Below the pieces are notes generated by a model. That model had not been told where the DNA came from. It did no database searches and saw nothing but the letters and a program-made list of their open reading frames with translations. A program made the position numbers and the translations under genes. Positions 32,577 through 41,815 of a DNA stretch of 64,000 nt are shown here, piece by piece. Position 1 is the stretch's first letter, and each line of letters starts with the position of its first letter. The stretch lies in contig NZ_CCYH01000029.1 in the NCBI RefSeq assembly GCF_000820765.1, positions 124,001 to 188,000 of the forward strand. Reading direction: 5' to 3'. The DNA comes from Candidatus Soleaferrea massiliensis AP7. GTDB taxonomy: Bacteria; Bacillota; Clostridia; Oscillospirales; Ruminococcaceae.

Positions 32577-34931
32577 TTATAAGGTCAGAATCAAATTTTG
32601 AAGCTGCTGCATCACGTCCGCTTTTGGCCACCCCGTTCCAATAGGCAGCCATGTGACGGTCGGGATATCAAAGGCCGGTGAGACGTCAAAGTCGTTGATC
32701 ATCGTGATGACCGCCTCAATGGCTCTTCGAAGCTCCGTAATATGAAACGGCCAGTTCTTGATGGTGGTCTTGCCAGCGACGATTTCTTCACTCCAAGTTA
32801 TTGGTGATAAAAAGTAGTAGTTTCGCACCGCGTTGACCGCCGTCCGGAGTGCTTGAATATGCGCCGCCCGCACATGCGTTGCGTTCGCGGTAATCGGCTC
32901 GAAGGGCGTAGACAGTACTGTAAAGGTGCGGATGACCTCCGGACTTGCCGACTCGATATCGCTGTCAAGGCACCGGAAGGTTGCCATATGGTTTCCTGCA
33001 GCCAGCGTTGCCGCTTGGTATACCGTGTTGACGCCGTTCCCGAGATAGCCGCTGGTGGAGAACATCTCGGGATCATCCACGCTGTTATGCCACGGGTCTG
33101 AATCGATCTTTACCTCCACGATCTGCGTCTGACCGTCCGGCTCGATGCCCGTTGTGATCATGAAACGCGGCGCGGTGTTGTAAACGGAACTGCCCTGCAC
33201 CGGACAGACGATCACCGGCATGGCGGGCGGGCTGTTCTTCTTGACTGTGCCACTGACTACATAAGCGGAAACTGCGTCCAGAACATCGGCCACGCTGATG
33301 CGGTAGCGGGTATATGTTCCCGCTATCGGGGATGCGTTCGCCTCATAAGTACCGGAGGTCGTGCTTGAAATGATGGTCGCCAGTGCCTCGTATGCCGACC
33401 AGTTCACACCGTCTGTGGAGGTTGCGCGCTGGATGACATATTGCTTGATGGTACTGGTGCCCGGAGCTGCGCCGCTCCATGTGAGGGTTACTGTATTTAC
33501 CTCATAGATGGCAGGAGAGGCGGTAAAGGAAGACGGCGGTGTAGGCAGTGTGTTTCTGCGGACACTGTTGCTTGATACCGTCCAGTCGGAGTAGAAGCTT
33601 TCACCGGCGGTACCACGCGTTCTGACTCGGAACCGGCGGTAATTGCCACGTGTGGCCGGAGGGCTGACGCTCACGCTGCTGCCTGTCGCGGAAGTGTTCA
33701 CCGTGGTTAACGCCGTCCAATCGCCCCAGTTGCTATTATCAGGAGAGTCGCTGTACTGTATCTCAAAGGATGTGATAGCATTGCCCGCGCCACCCGTCGC
33801 GCCGCTCCACGAGAGGGTAACGTTCCCTTCAGATAGCGTAGCGCTTACCGAGCAAACGGTCGGTGCCCCGCAGGCAGTGACGTTGCAGTAGATGCTGCCT
33901 GTGACCTTCTCTACTGAGTAGACATCAAATGTGTCGATTGTCCAGATACCAAACTGCGTATATGTTCCCGGCGTTCTCGATACAATCGGGTTATAGCTGC
34001 CTCCGCTGGCCGCCAATGTCAGCGTGGTCAGAACGTTCCACGAACTCCATGTGCTGTTATCCGTAGATGTGCGGCTGGCGATCTGGTACCCCTTAATTGG
34101 GCTGGTGCCGCCTGATGCTCCGCTCCAAGTCAGCGTGATGATCTCGTCGCTGTATGCTGAGGGAGATGCGGTAGCTGTCACCGCCGGACTCGGTGCCGTA
34201 TTCCTGCGGACGGAGTTCGTGGATATTTTCCAGCCGGAGTAATAACTTGCCCCCGCCGCGCCGCGCGTACGCACTTGGAATCTGCGGTAATTGCCCCTTG
34301 TTGAGGGTGGTGAGGTAGCCACACTGCCGCTTGTCGCGGAAGTATCCACCGTGGCCAGCGCCATCCATGCTCCCCATGTGGCATTGTCTGTAGATTCGCT
34401 ATACTGAATCTCATAACCGGTAATCGCATTATTTATTCCGCCTGATGCTCCACTCCAAGAAAGGGTCACACCGCCTTCCGCGAGTATCGGACTAACCGAA
34501 CAGGATGTCGGCGCTCCGCAGGCCGTGGTCAGCAGAGGTGCGCTTAACACCGTATAGCTTGAGTTGTCGATCACTCCGGATGTCAGGGGCAGCCGCCCGT
34601 CCGACACCACCTGAAAGCGTACACCCTGCTCCGTGTTCCCCGTAGTGGAAGCGCAGGTCACCGAAACATATCTGAGTCTCGGCGTGGTTCCGTCCCAGTT
34701 GTCGCCATCCGCCGCCTTGATACGCACCTGCGCGGAAGATCCGTTTACGGTCATGGTGCAAAGCAGGGCGTAACCACTGTGGATGTAAGAACCTGACGAA
34801 CCCAATGCGGCGGATATGGTGAAGTTATAGGTCATTTGGTTATTGTTCGGACGGCTCTTGGAATAGGTTATCGTGTAAAAAACGGATGGGCCAGTACCCG
34901 CCTGCAGAGTTACGCCGTAAATATCCGCCAC
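32577..34931 (-). CDS. phage tail fibre/adhesin with fibronectin-III-like repeats
   Basis: A 784-residue protein. After an N-terminal tail-attachment part (about 1-135), four FN3-like domains form two tandem units of ~205 residues (about 135-340 and 345-550). Each unit has a VTLSWSGA strand, an EIQYS segment, GNYRRFRVRTRG and a SNSVRRNT linker. A further Ig-like domain (about 570-670) and a helical C-terminus (THVRAAHIQALRTAVNAVRN, residues ~680-700) follow. FN3 repeats on phage tails are thought to aid binding to carbohydrate or cell surface. The near-repeat units point to recent internal duplication. Confidence 0.8.
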   Translation of the reverse strand: MADIYGVTLQAGTGPSVFYTITYSKSRPNNNQMTYNFTISAALGSSGSYIHSGYALLCTMTVNGSSAQVRIKAADGDNWDGTTPRLRYVSVTCASTTGNTEQGVRFQVVSDGRLPLTSGVIDNSSYTVLSAPLLTTACGAPTSCSVSPILAEGGVTLSWSGASGGINNAITGYEIQYSESTDNATWGAWMALATVDTSATSGSVATSPPSTRGNYRRFQVRTRGAAGASYYSGWKISTNSVRRNTAPSPAVTATASPSAYSDEIITLTWSGASGGTSPIKGYQIASRTSTDNSTWSSWNVLTTLTLAASGGSYNPIVSRTPGTYTQFGIWTIDTFDVYSVEKVTGSIYCNVTACGAPTVCSVSATLSEGNVTLSWSGATGGAGNAITSFEIQYSDSPDNSNWGDWTALTTVNTSATGSSVSVSPPATRGNYRRFRVRTRGTAGESFYSDWTVSSNSVRRNTLPTPPSSFTASPAIYEVNTVTLTWSGAAPGTSTIKQYVIQRATSTDGVNWSAYEALATIISSTTSGTYEANASPIAGTYTRYRISVADVLDAVSAYVVSGTVKKNSPPAMPVIVCPVQGSSVYNTAPRFMITTGIEPDGQTQIVEVKIDSDPWHNSVDDPEMFSTSGYLGNGVNTVYQAATLAAGNHMATFRCLDSDIESASPEVIRTFTVLSTPFEPITANATHVRAAHIQALRTAVNAVRNYYFLSPITWSEEIVAGKTTIKNWPFHITELRRAIEAVITMINDFDVSPAFDIPTVTWLPIGTGWPKADVMQQLQNLILTL

Positions 34932-34944
34932 TGTCGTTCACCTC

Positions 34945-35448
34945 CTATTCATAGATTGCCGTCACAAGCGAATTGACAGTCCCGCACAGGCTGGCATTCA
35001 ATCGGGTATCGGTGATGTTATTTGGAGCTATGGATGTCGCTGCAGCTGGTACAAGCACATCGGCGATGCCAAGCTCATAGACGTCGCTGGTTCTCGTCAG
35101 CGCAGGTGCCACCGGCGTCGCGGCGGGAGTGCCGGTGACAACGGCAAGCTGAATGCTCCGGCTGATCATACTCAGGCGAACCACAACCCGGTCGATGCGG
35201 GGATTACTTCCGTTTGCCGTCGCCAGCGGCATGTTTAACGCATCAGTATTCTCATACCGGTATCCGTTGATCCATGCGCTTCCCTCCGCCACGCCCACCG
35301 CCAAGCCGGTTCCAGGCGACACCTGCAGGTTTGCCGCTGTGGCGTAAAAAATACCGTTGGAGACAAGGCTTCCGAAATATGCCGCGAAATCCGTTGCGTC
35401 ATAGACCCTGTCTCCACCGGATGAGTTGAAAAAACCGCTTTTTTCCAT
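34945..35448 (-). CDS. phage tail tip/receptor-binding associated protein
   Basis: A 167-residue protein opening with GFFNSSGGDRVYDATDFAAY, a signature seen in small tail-tip proteins that follow Gp37-like genes. The body is beta-rich, with no catalytic motif. It lies 13 bases before the FN3 fibre gene and 17 bases after the Gp37-like gene, so it probably joins fibre and tail tip. Function is assigned by position and N-terminal pattern only. Confidence 0.6.
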   Translation of the reverse strand: MEKSGFFNSSGGDRVYDATDFAAYFGSLVSNGIFYATAANLQVSPGTGLAVGVAEGSAWINGYRYENTDALNMPLATANGSNPRIDRVVVRLSMISRSIQLAVVTGTPAATPVAPALTRTSDVYELGIADVLVPAAATSIAPNNITDTRLNASLCGTVNSLVTAIYE

Positions 35449-35465
35449 ACGATATTTCCTCCTTC

Positions 35466-37469
35466 TCAGACGGTTTTCGTAAACTCGATAATTGCAAAAC
35501 CAGTAAAGGCTGTCCGGTCATTACCGGGTTCGACAACGATATTGGTCATATCCGCGTAGAGGCCGATTTGCGAGGCAAAGTTATTGTACCGCGCGAGCGG
35601 CAGCGGCAAAAAGACAGTTCCGTTGGTCGCCATGCCAGTTAATCGGATAACGGTACTGATGTTTGATATACCATGCGCTACGCTCCCGGGCGTCGCGTTT
35701 GGAAGCGAACCGAGGTTTACCACCTTGCGGTAAATCGTCTTGCCATCTATCCATTTGCACCCTGTGTTTTGCTCTGTCGTGGAATAATTAGTAAACGCAG
35801 CGACCATGTTAGCAGCTGTAATCGTGTTTGTCGCTATATCCATTCCGGTAATGGTACCGTCCGCAATTTTTGCGCTGGTAACCGCTCCGTCTGCGATTCT
35901 CGTTCCGGAAACCGGAGCATTGTAGACATTGTTGATACTGGCTGCAAAGGTGCTTCCCCGGATGGCGGCCGCGATATCCGTGAGCGCGCCGAGCGGGAAG
36001 CTTATCCAGTTTGCCTGACCGGACGGTGTATTAAATAGGAATAGAGAGATCACGTAAAAGGTCATAGTGTTCCGGCTTATAAAAAAGCCCATTGCCCGCT
36101 GATAGCCGTTTCCCGTGTCATCTCCGTTGTGCTTCACCAAAAAGACATGCCCGTCGTCACTTGGCTGATCGCTGAATTTATTCCCGCTCCATGAGGTGAA
36201 ATACAGTGAATCTCCCGGAACCATATTGTGCAAGGCATACTGGCCGACCGACGTCGTGCCTGCGCCCACGGTCACTTCTAGCACAGGGAGTTTCCCGAAC
36301 AGGTTGTTGATGGTTTCCGTGACGGTGTCCCCTTGGATTTCCGGGGGTACTTGCGTCAAGTCGCCGATGGTTTCCGCTACCTCCGATACGCCGGTCGGGG
36401 CCGAGAGCGCCGTTTTGACCTGACTCAAATCGGAGCGGATTTTCTGCGCAATCGAAAGCTCAGATTTCCCAAATACCACACTGATGATCTGGCCGTCCGC
36501 GTCATAGGTTTCTTCGATCTCCATGATCCGGGTGGTCATGGAAACACCCCATGTCTTGGAGATGACCGTGACGGTCTGGCCGAGGTCGAAGTCTACCTTA
36601 TATATAAGGTTGCTGTGAGGGTTGACCGACGCATCAAAGGAATAGCGTATTGCCAGTTCACTGAGCTTACTTTGACCTCGGAAAGTCAACGCATCTGTGT
36701 AATCCCCGCCGAAGTCCTCGCTCCGCAGGTCTTTGGCGTCCACGAAAATCTCGCGGCGGGATTCTCCGGAGCCGCCCGTGATGGCCACGAAGGTTCGTTC
36801 AGCGCCCTCGCCCTCGCCGCCGACAAGCGCGGAATTGGCATAATCCGCCGCGCTTTCCGTATAGGTCTGCTCGGTCAGGTTTTCGTACTCCTTGGAGAAC
36901 ACCGCCTGTGAGACGGCTCCCGCATATAGCGTTACCGTAAAAGCGCCCGTCGCCGGGATGAACACGGTCTTGATCCCGATGTCCGAAGCCTCACCAAGTT
37001 CTGTGACCGCCTCCAGCAGATTCCGGTACGATATCTGGGCGCTAATAGGCACGCCGAGGCTCGGCGACGAAAAGGATATGCCGTCGATCTTCCGCGCCGG
37101 GTCAGAGGGGTTTATGAGGTTATTGTTCAAAAGCTGTCCCACACAAGCCGAAAGATCGCCGGAGAGCGTTTCCGTTTCCCACACGATGCGCCGGGCGAGG
37201 AAGGATGTAGCGAAACGTCCGCTCGCTGTAATGATTTCGCTGTCGGTCTGGGACAGTTCCAGATGCTCGATGATCCCGGCTTCCTCGTCGTCGCTCTTCC
37301 ATATGATGTTTCCCTCCCGCAGGAGCGCGGAATTCTCCGGCGTGGCGATGGCCTTCAGCTCGAAAGAACCACATTGCGAGTAGCGCCGCGTCCAGCGCAG
37401 GTATTCGAAGGATTCCACTATGCCCGCGAGCTCCCGAACAGCATTGAAGATATACAGTTCCATGCTCAC
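35466..37469 (-). CDS. phage tail protein, Gp37-like (tail-tip hub)
   Basis: A 667-residue protein. The first ~370 residues match the siphovirus Gp37-like family (IVESFEYLRWTRRYSQCGSF, IIEHLELSQTDSEIITASGR), a hub or tail-associated baseplate protein. The remainder is beta-rich with a trimer-like GAVTSAKIADGTITGMDI region (near 560-580), typical of fibre shafts, and a terminal knob. The start overlaps the distal tail protein gene by 4 bases (37469 against stop 37466). ATG 37463 is an alternative start. Confidence 0.78.
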   Translation of the reverse strand: MSMELYIFNAVRELAGIVESFEYLRWTRRYSQCGSFELKAIATPENSALLREGNIIWKSDDEEAGIIEHLELSQTDSEIITASGRFATSFLARRIVWETETLSGDLSACVGQLLNNNLINPSDPARKIDGISFSSPSLGVPISAQISYRNLLEAVTELGEASDIGIKTVFIPATGAFTVTLYAGAVSQAVFSKEYENLTEQTYTESAADYANSALVGGEGEGAERTFVAITGGSGESRREIFVDAKDLRSEDFGGDYTDALTFRGQSKLSELAIRYSFDASVNPHSNLIYKVDFDLGQTVTVISKTWGVSMTTRIMEIEETYDADGQIISVVFGKSELSIAQKIRSDLSQVKTALSAPTGVSEVAETIGDLTQVPPEIQGDTVTETINNLFGKLPVLEVTVGAGTTSVGQYALHNMVPGDSLYFTSWSGNKFSDQPSDDGHVFLVKHNGDDTGNGYQRAMGFFISRNTMTFYVISLFLFNTPSGQANWISFPLGALTDIAAAIRGSTFAASINNVYNAPVSGTRIADGAVTSAKIADGTITGMDIATNTITAANMVAAFTNYSTTEQNTGCKWIDGKTIYRKVVNLGSLPNATPGSVAHGISNISTVIRLTGMATNGTVFLPLPLARYNNFASQIGLYADMTNIVVEPGNDRTAFTGFAIIEFTKTV

Positions 37470-38317
37470 ACCCCCAGAAACTGAGATCGATAATAAATGC
37501 TGACCTCCAGCAGTTCCATATTGACCGAAGCGTCGTAGCGCAAGGTATTGACCCCGGCGGCAAGCTGGAAGAACGCCGAGCCGGTGTCCAACAAGGAGAA
37601 GGCATTCGTCACTGTGGAGCCGTCCACGCTGACCACGCGCTTGCCCGCAAAGTGGGTATATACCCGCAGCTCATCTCCGGCGCTCATCGTCGTGAGAAGC
37701 CGGATATACTCGCCTGTGTCAATATTCAACAGTTCCGGGTTCGTCACCGTGCCCAGCGCCTGAAACACGATCTCGCAGCCGCAGGGCACGTCGCCGATGT
37801 TGTCCACCGTGATGATCTGGCTGGGCTGGCGCATGCCGAATTCCATGCCGCCCTCTGGTATCTCTAGTTCAAATTCAAACATCGGTATCCACGATGCCAG
37901 CTCCTGCCGCACCTCATCCAGCGTTTCGAAGAACGGCGACGGGCAGAGCAGGCTGACGAAGAAATTCGGTATGCGCTGCCGGGTGGAAACGGTAAAGCCC
38001 GCTTCCTCCACCACACAGGAAATCTGCCGCCCCCTGTACAGGAGCGTGCCGCGCAGCTTTGGGCTGAATATCTGTAGGAAGCGCTGCCTGCGGGTGTACG
38101 CCTCATCCGGTGTATCAGCGATGACCGTGCCCTCCAGCGTGATGTTGCGCATATCCAGCGTGGAGGAAATATAAAAGGCACCGTCCTGCTCCGGTGCCTT
38201 GAAGGTATTGACCGTCTGCCGCACATTGCCCGTGCCGTCTATCTTGGTTAAAAAATATGGGCGGCTTTGTTTGAGAGTGATGCTCTCACCGCCCGCGTTG
38301 GTATATTTCAGCTCCAT
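37466..38317 (-). CDS. distal tail protein (Dit-like)
   Basis: A 283-residue member of the phage tail family with an N-terminal ring-forming domain (PYFLTKIDGTG, APEQDGAFYISSTLDMR) and a galectin-like C-terminal part. It follows the tape-measure gene, the conserved place for Dit in siphophages, where the protein forms the hexameric adaptor between tail tube and tip. No extra carbohydrate-binding insertion is obvious. Confidence 0.82.
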   Translation of the reverse strand: MELKYTNAGGESITLKQSRPYFLTKIDGTGNVRQTVNTFKAPEQDGAFYISSTLDMRNITLEGTVIADTPDEAYTRRQRFLQIFSPKLRGTLLYRGRQISCVVEEAGFTVSTRQRIPNFFVSLLCPSPFFETLDEVRQELASWIPMFEFELEIPEGGMEFGMRQPSQIITVDNIGDVPCGCEIVFQALGTVTNPELLNIDTGEYIRLLTTMSAGDELRVYTHFAGKRVVSVDGSTVTNAFSLLDTGSAFFQLAAGVNTLRYDASVNMELLEVSIYYRSQFLGV

Positions 38318-38329
38318 ATGCCGCCCCCC

Positions 38330-41074
38330 TTAATACGCCAGAGCCAGCTTGCGGGACAGGTTTTTGAATTCCCGCGCCAGTTCCTTTTCTGATAACGGCT
38401 TGGGTGTGACCACAGAAATGCTCTGGTTGATAGTGGTTCCGTTTGCGCCAAGACCCGCGGCGCTCCGGGCAAGAGAGCCAGACAGGTTGAGTCCTGCGTT
38501 CACGTCGAAGTTGGTGGGGATGGCGTTCTTCATATCCTCACCAACACGCTTCATCGCCTGCTCGAAGCCGACGCCGATGCCGAGTCCCATATCGCCGCCC
38601 AATTCTGCGAACAGAGAGGACGGGCTATGAATGCCGAAAAAGTTTTTGATCTTCGACATCACATTCCCGAAGAAGCCGGATATCTTATCCCAGAGCCACG
38701 CGGCCGCGTCGTTGATACCTCTCCACAAGCCCTGTATCAGCTGGAGACCTGCCTGTGCCATCTGAGGAATACTCTGCACAATTGCCTTCACAATGGCGAC
38801 GATGATCTGCGGAATGGCCTTGACCACCTCCACGATGATTGTCGGCAGATTGGCAATCAGCGCCACCAGCAGTTGCACACCGGCAAGGATGATCTTGTCG
38901 ATGTTCCCGAGGATAGCGCCAACTATCGAGGTGACGATCTTTGGTATCGCCGCCACGATGGTGGATATGATCTGCGGCAGGTTCTGGATCATCGCGATGA
39001 GCAACTTGATACCCGCGTTGATGAGCAGCGGTATCGCCGCAAACACAGCGGTCAGGATGCTGTCGATAATTTCCGGTATCGCCGCCACAATCGCATCTAT
39101 GATTTCGGGCAGCGCCTCCACCAGCGAGGTCAGAAGGTCGATGCCCGCCTGAACGATCTGGGGTATGGAAACCAGCACTGCACCGACGACCCCGTCGATG
39201 ATCTGCGGCACCGCCTCCAGTATTTGCGTGATGATGGAGGGGAGCGCCTGCACGAGAGATACGAAAAGCGCCACGCCTGCCTGTACGATTTGAGGTATGC
39301 TTCCGGTTATCATCGTGACCAGCGCCTGCACGATCTGCGGGATCACCGCAACGATTTGAGGTATGGCGTTGGTGACAAAGCTGATAAGCGCATCAATGAC
39401 GGCGGGCAGCGCGTCAATCAGCACCGGGATCGCATTAACGATGCCCTGTGCCAGACCGAGCACCAGTTGAAGCGCCGCGTCAAGGAGCAGCGGCAGGTTT
39501 TCTATCAAAGCCGTCGCAATCTGGGTTACGGCGGACACGGCAGCGGGGATAAGCTCGGGCAGCGCCTGCGCAATGCCGGAAACCAGCGTCGCTATCATCT
39601 GCACCGCCGCCTCCACAATGGCGGGAAGATTGGCGATGATGCCGTTCACCAGAGCCAGCACCAGCTGAAGCGCCCCTTGGGTAATGCCGGGAAGCGCGTC
39701 GATCAGCCCCTGCAGGAGCGTCATAACGATCTGGGTAGCCGCGTCTACAATAATGGGCAGGTTCTCTATGATCGCCGAGCCGATGGAAGTCACGATGCTC
39801 AGAGCCAGTTCGATGATCTTGGGCAGCTGCTCCAATATCATGGTTACGATGCCGCCCACGGTGCTACTGATGACCGCGCTGATCTTCGTCCAGTCGCCGT
39901 TGGCCTCGTTCAGCCCCCGCGTAAAATCACCCAGCAAGCTCACGCCATCGTCGGCCAGAATCTGAAGCTGCGGAAGAAGCACCATGCCGAGGGCATTCTT
40001 GGCAGCTTCTCCTCCGGACTTGAGCCGTTGCATGGAATCGTCAAACTTGGCGAGAGCCTCCAGCGATTCCTGACTCATGACGGCACCCATCGCCTTAGCT
40101 TCCTCGGTGAGCTGCGCGATACCTGCCGAACCTTGCTCAATAAGGGGATTCAGCTCTTGGGCGCTCTTGCCAAAAAGCTGCATCGCAAGGGCATCGCGTT
40201 CGGTTTCGCTGGATACATTGCCAAGCGCGTCGATGGCATCCCAGTATACGGCTTCCGAGTCCCGGAGGTTGCCGTTGGTGTCGGTAACGGAAATGCCCAG
40301 CGCCTTATACGCTGCTGCGGCGGTTCCCGTACCCTCGCGCGCGGAGGTCATGGAGCGTATATTCCGCGCCATGCTGCCGGTCAGGGTTTCCATCGAGGTA
40401 TCCACCAGCTCGGCGGCATATTTGTACGCCTGCAGCGATTCGGTGCTCATGCCGGTGACCGTTGACATTGTAAGGATATCGTCGGCATATTGCGAAGCGC
40501 CTACGGTCATATCGGTGAGGGCTTTGGCCGCTCCGACCGCCGCCGTGCCGACCGCCACAAACGCCGCGCCCATTGCGACGCCAATGCCTTTAAGCACCGA
40601 GCCGAGTTTTTCGAGTTTGTCCGAGGACTTTTCTACATCGTCGGTTGACTCTTCGACCACATTGCCAAATTCATCAACCTTTTGTCCGGCATCGTTATAT
40701 CCGCGATTCACATCACGGAGGGATTCTTCATTATCCGCAAGCTCGCCCTCCATGCCGTTGAGCTCCGCTTGCGCCTTGTTCAGCTGGATCTGCCAGTTTT
40801 GCGTGCGCCTGTCGTTTTCCCCGAAAGAGGAGGAGGCATTGTCCAGCGCGGCCTTGAGGGTGTTGATTTTTTCCCGCTGTGCGTCGATTTCCTTATTCAG
40901 AACTTCGTTGCGGGCAGTGATTGCCTGCACGGACTTGTCGTTTTTGTCAAATTGGCTGGCCACGAGGTTCATCTCGCTGCCGAGCACCTTGAAAGACTGA
41001 TTGATATCCGAAAGCGCCTGCTTAAACTCTTTTTCGCCCTCAAGCCCGATCTTCAGTCCAAAATTATCCGCCAT
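38330..41074 (-). CDS. tail tape measure protein
   Basis: A 914-residue protein, the longest phage gene here. The N-terminal third is helical and coiled (about 15-150), followed by a TMP domain (about 165-400: GASQYADDILTMSTVTGMS, LGISVTDTNGNLRD). Residues ~440-815 are hydrophobic repeats in which SIPQIVQAG recurs; the last four are exactly 44 residues long, each with three prolines in the pattern IP...LP...IP. The C-terminus has the FFGIHSPSSLFAELG motif common in Clostridia tape measures. Its length sets the tail length, and the repeats may also span the host membrane during DNA entry. A minus-strand terminator lies upstream. Confidence 0.9.
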   Translation of the reverse strand: MADNFGLKIGLEGEKEFKQALSDINQSFKVLGSEMNLVASQFDKNDKSVQAITARNEVLNKEIDAQREKINTLKAALDNASSSFGENDRRTQNWQIQLNKAQAELNGMEGELADNEESLRDVNRGYNDAGQKVDEFGNVVEESTDDVEKSSDKLEKLGSVLKGIGVAMGAAFVAVGTAAVGAAKALTDMTVGASQYADDILTMSTVTGMSTESLQAYKYAAELVDTSMETLTGSMARNIRSMTSAREGTGTAAAAYKALGISVTDTNGNLRDSEAVYWDAIDALGNVSSETERDALAMQLFGKSAQELNPLIEQGSAGIAQLTEEAKAMGAVMSQESLEALAKFDDSMQRLKSGGEAAKNALGMVLLPQLQILADDGVSLLGDFTRGLNEANGDWTKISAVISSTVGGIVTMILEQLPKIIELALSIVTSIGSAIIENLPIIVDAATQIVMTLLQGLIDALPGITQGALQLVLALVNGIIANLPAIVEAAVQMIATLVSGIAQALPELIPAAVSAVTQIATALIENLPLLLDAALQLVLGLAQGIVNAIPVLIDALPAVIDALISFVTNAIPQIVAVIPQIVQALVTMITGSIPQIVQAGVALFVSLVQALPSIITQILEAVPQIIDGVVGAVLVSIPQIVQAGIDLLTSLVEALPEIIDAIVAAIPEIIDSILTAVFAAIPLLINAGIKLLIAMIQNLPQIISTIVAAIPKIVTSIVGAILGNIDKIILAGVQLLVALIANLPTIIVEVVKAIPQIIVAIVKAIVQSIPQMAQAGLQLIQGLWRGINDAAAWLWDKISGFFGNVMSKIKNFFGIHSPSSLFAELGGDMGLGIGVGFEQAMKRVGEDMKNAIPTNFDVNAGLNLSGSLARSAAGLGANGTTINQSISVVTPKPLSEKELAREFKNLSRKLALAY

Positions 41075-41102
41075 ACTGTCTCACCTCCTCAAAAAGGGCA
41101 TG

Positions 41103-41129
41103 AAAAAGGAGCAATCTTTCGATTGCTCC
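41103..41129 (-). terminator. terminator after the CGGC moron gene
   Basis: GGAGCAATC-TTTC-GATTGCTCC (41108-41129), a 9-bp perfect stem, is followed on the minus strand by TTTTT. It lies between the moron and the tape measure gene, inside the late operon, so late transcription must read through it or start again downstream. Confidence 0.8.
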
Positions 41130-41170
41130 TGAGTGGGTTTTATGGCTATCCTATTTTAACTTTTCGAATC

Positions 41171-41503
41171 CTAATGAGTGTAATCAATATACTTGATGCT
41201 ATCCGGCAAATCGTTTACAATAAGCTCCTTCATTTTCTTTGCAAAGGGACAGGGGTAGCCGATCGGAGTTCCTTTTTGGATACAAGAAGCAAATACGATT
41301 GTGTCCGCTCCTCGTTTTACCAGTTCCCGTGCCCTTAAAACAGCTTTCTTGGCCGGACAGCCGCCGCAATTTATAAATCCGACGATCTCTATTTCTTCTC
41401 CAACGCCCTCGAAAGCGCCCTTTTTTTCTTTTATCATCTTAAAGTCGGTTGTCCCCGGGCAGTAATCTTCCGTCTGAGCACATCTAATAATCCCAATTTT
41501 CAT
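41171..41503 (-). CDS. CGGC-domain putative metal-binding protein (phage moron)
   Basis: From ATG 41503 the product is 110 residues: MKIGIIRCAQTEDYCPGTTD, then a central INCGGCPAKKAV motif that names the CGGC family, and a later CIQKGTPIGYPCPFAKKM segment. These cysteines suggest metal binding or a redox role; no enzyme activity is established for the family. It stands between the tail chaperone and tape measure genes, a place where phages normally carry nothing, with its own promoter upstream and terminator downstream. That is the structure of a moron, a cargo gene expressible from the prophage. Benefit to the host is inferred. Confidence 0.8.
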   Translation of the reverse strand: MKIGIIRCAQTEDYCPGTTDFKMIKEKKGAFEGVGEEIEIVGFINCGGCPAKKAVLRARELVKRGADTIVFASCIQKGTPIGYPCPFAKKMKELIVNDLPDSIKYIDYTH

Positions 41504-41570
41504 TATTCTGATATCCCCCAATGTGATTTGTAGCAACTTTCAATCTATGTATGTTTACATAGGCAAACAT

Positions 41571-41629
41571 ATCCCTAACGGCATGAAGTATATCACAATT
41601 AATTATATATTTCAAATGCCGTTAGGGAT
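41571..41629 (-). promoter_or_regulatory. moron promoter flanked by 14-bp inverted repeats
   Basis: On the minus strand TTGAAA (41610-41615), 17 bp and TATACT (41587-41592) form a strong promoter reading into the CGGC gene. Perfect 14-bp inverted arms ATCCCTAACGGCAT (41571-41584 and 41616-41629) flank it on both sides. The promoter-distal arm is also the coding end of the GT chaperone extension. A further dyad TATGTTT/AAACATA lies in the leader (41550-41571). Confidence 0.7.
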
Positions 41630-41815
41630 AATGTCGTCAATCGTAACGGCCTTCTTGGGTTTCTCGATGCCATGCCACTGCTTATGGCAGGCCCACAGGT
41701 CGAGAAACAGACCGATGGGCATAAGCCAGAATTCCTCCACGCTCATGCCCATCTGCACAACTCCATAATAGTAAAGTCGGGTAAAGACCTCAGCATCCGT
41801 TACCCGACTTCCGCG
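41612..41815 (-). CDS. tail assembly chaperone T extension (-1 frameshift product)
   Basis: This frame has no start of its own that is convincing and is entered by -1 frameshifting from the G gene at 41815-41821. It adds 67 residues after the slip (from RGSRVTDAEVF through SVEEFWLMPIGLFLDLW to IDDIIPNGI) and stops with TGA at 41612. The EEFWLMP..GLFLDLW pattern is characteristic of the T part of G/GT chaperones in Clostridia siphophages. GT binds the tape measure and tail tube subunits during tail assembly and is absent from the mature virion. The frame is open across the whole junction. Confidence 0.8.
   Translation of the reverse strand, partial: RGSRVTDAEVFTRLYYYGVVQMGMSVEEFWLMPIGLFLDLWACHKQWHGIEKPKKAVTIDDIIPNGI

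Noticed and set aside
38627-40465. A 612-codon plus-strand frame opposite the tape measure gene
   Set aside because: It is rich in His, Arg, Asn and Gln, has no ribosome site or domain, and arises because the repeat-rich tape measure codons avoid stops on the other strand.
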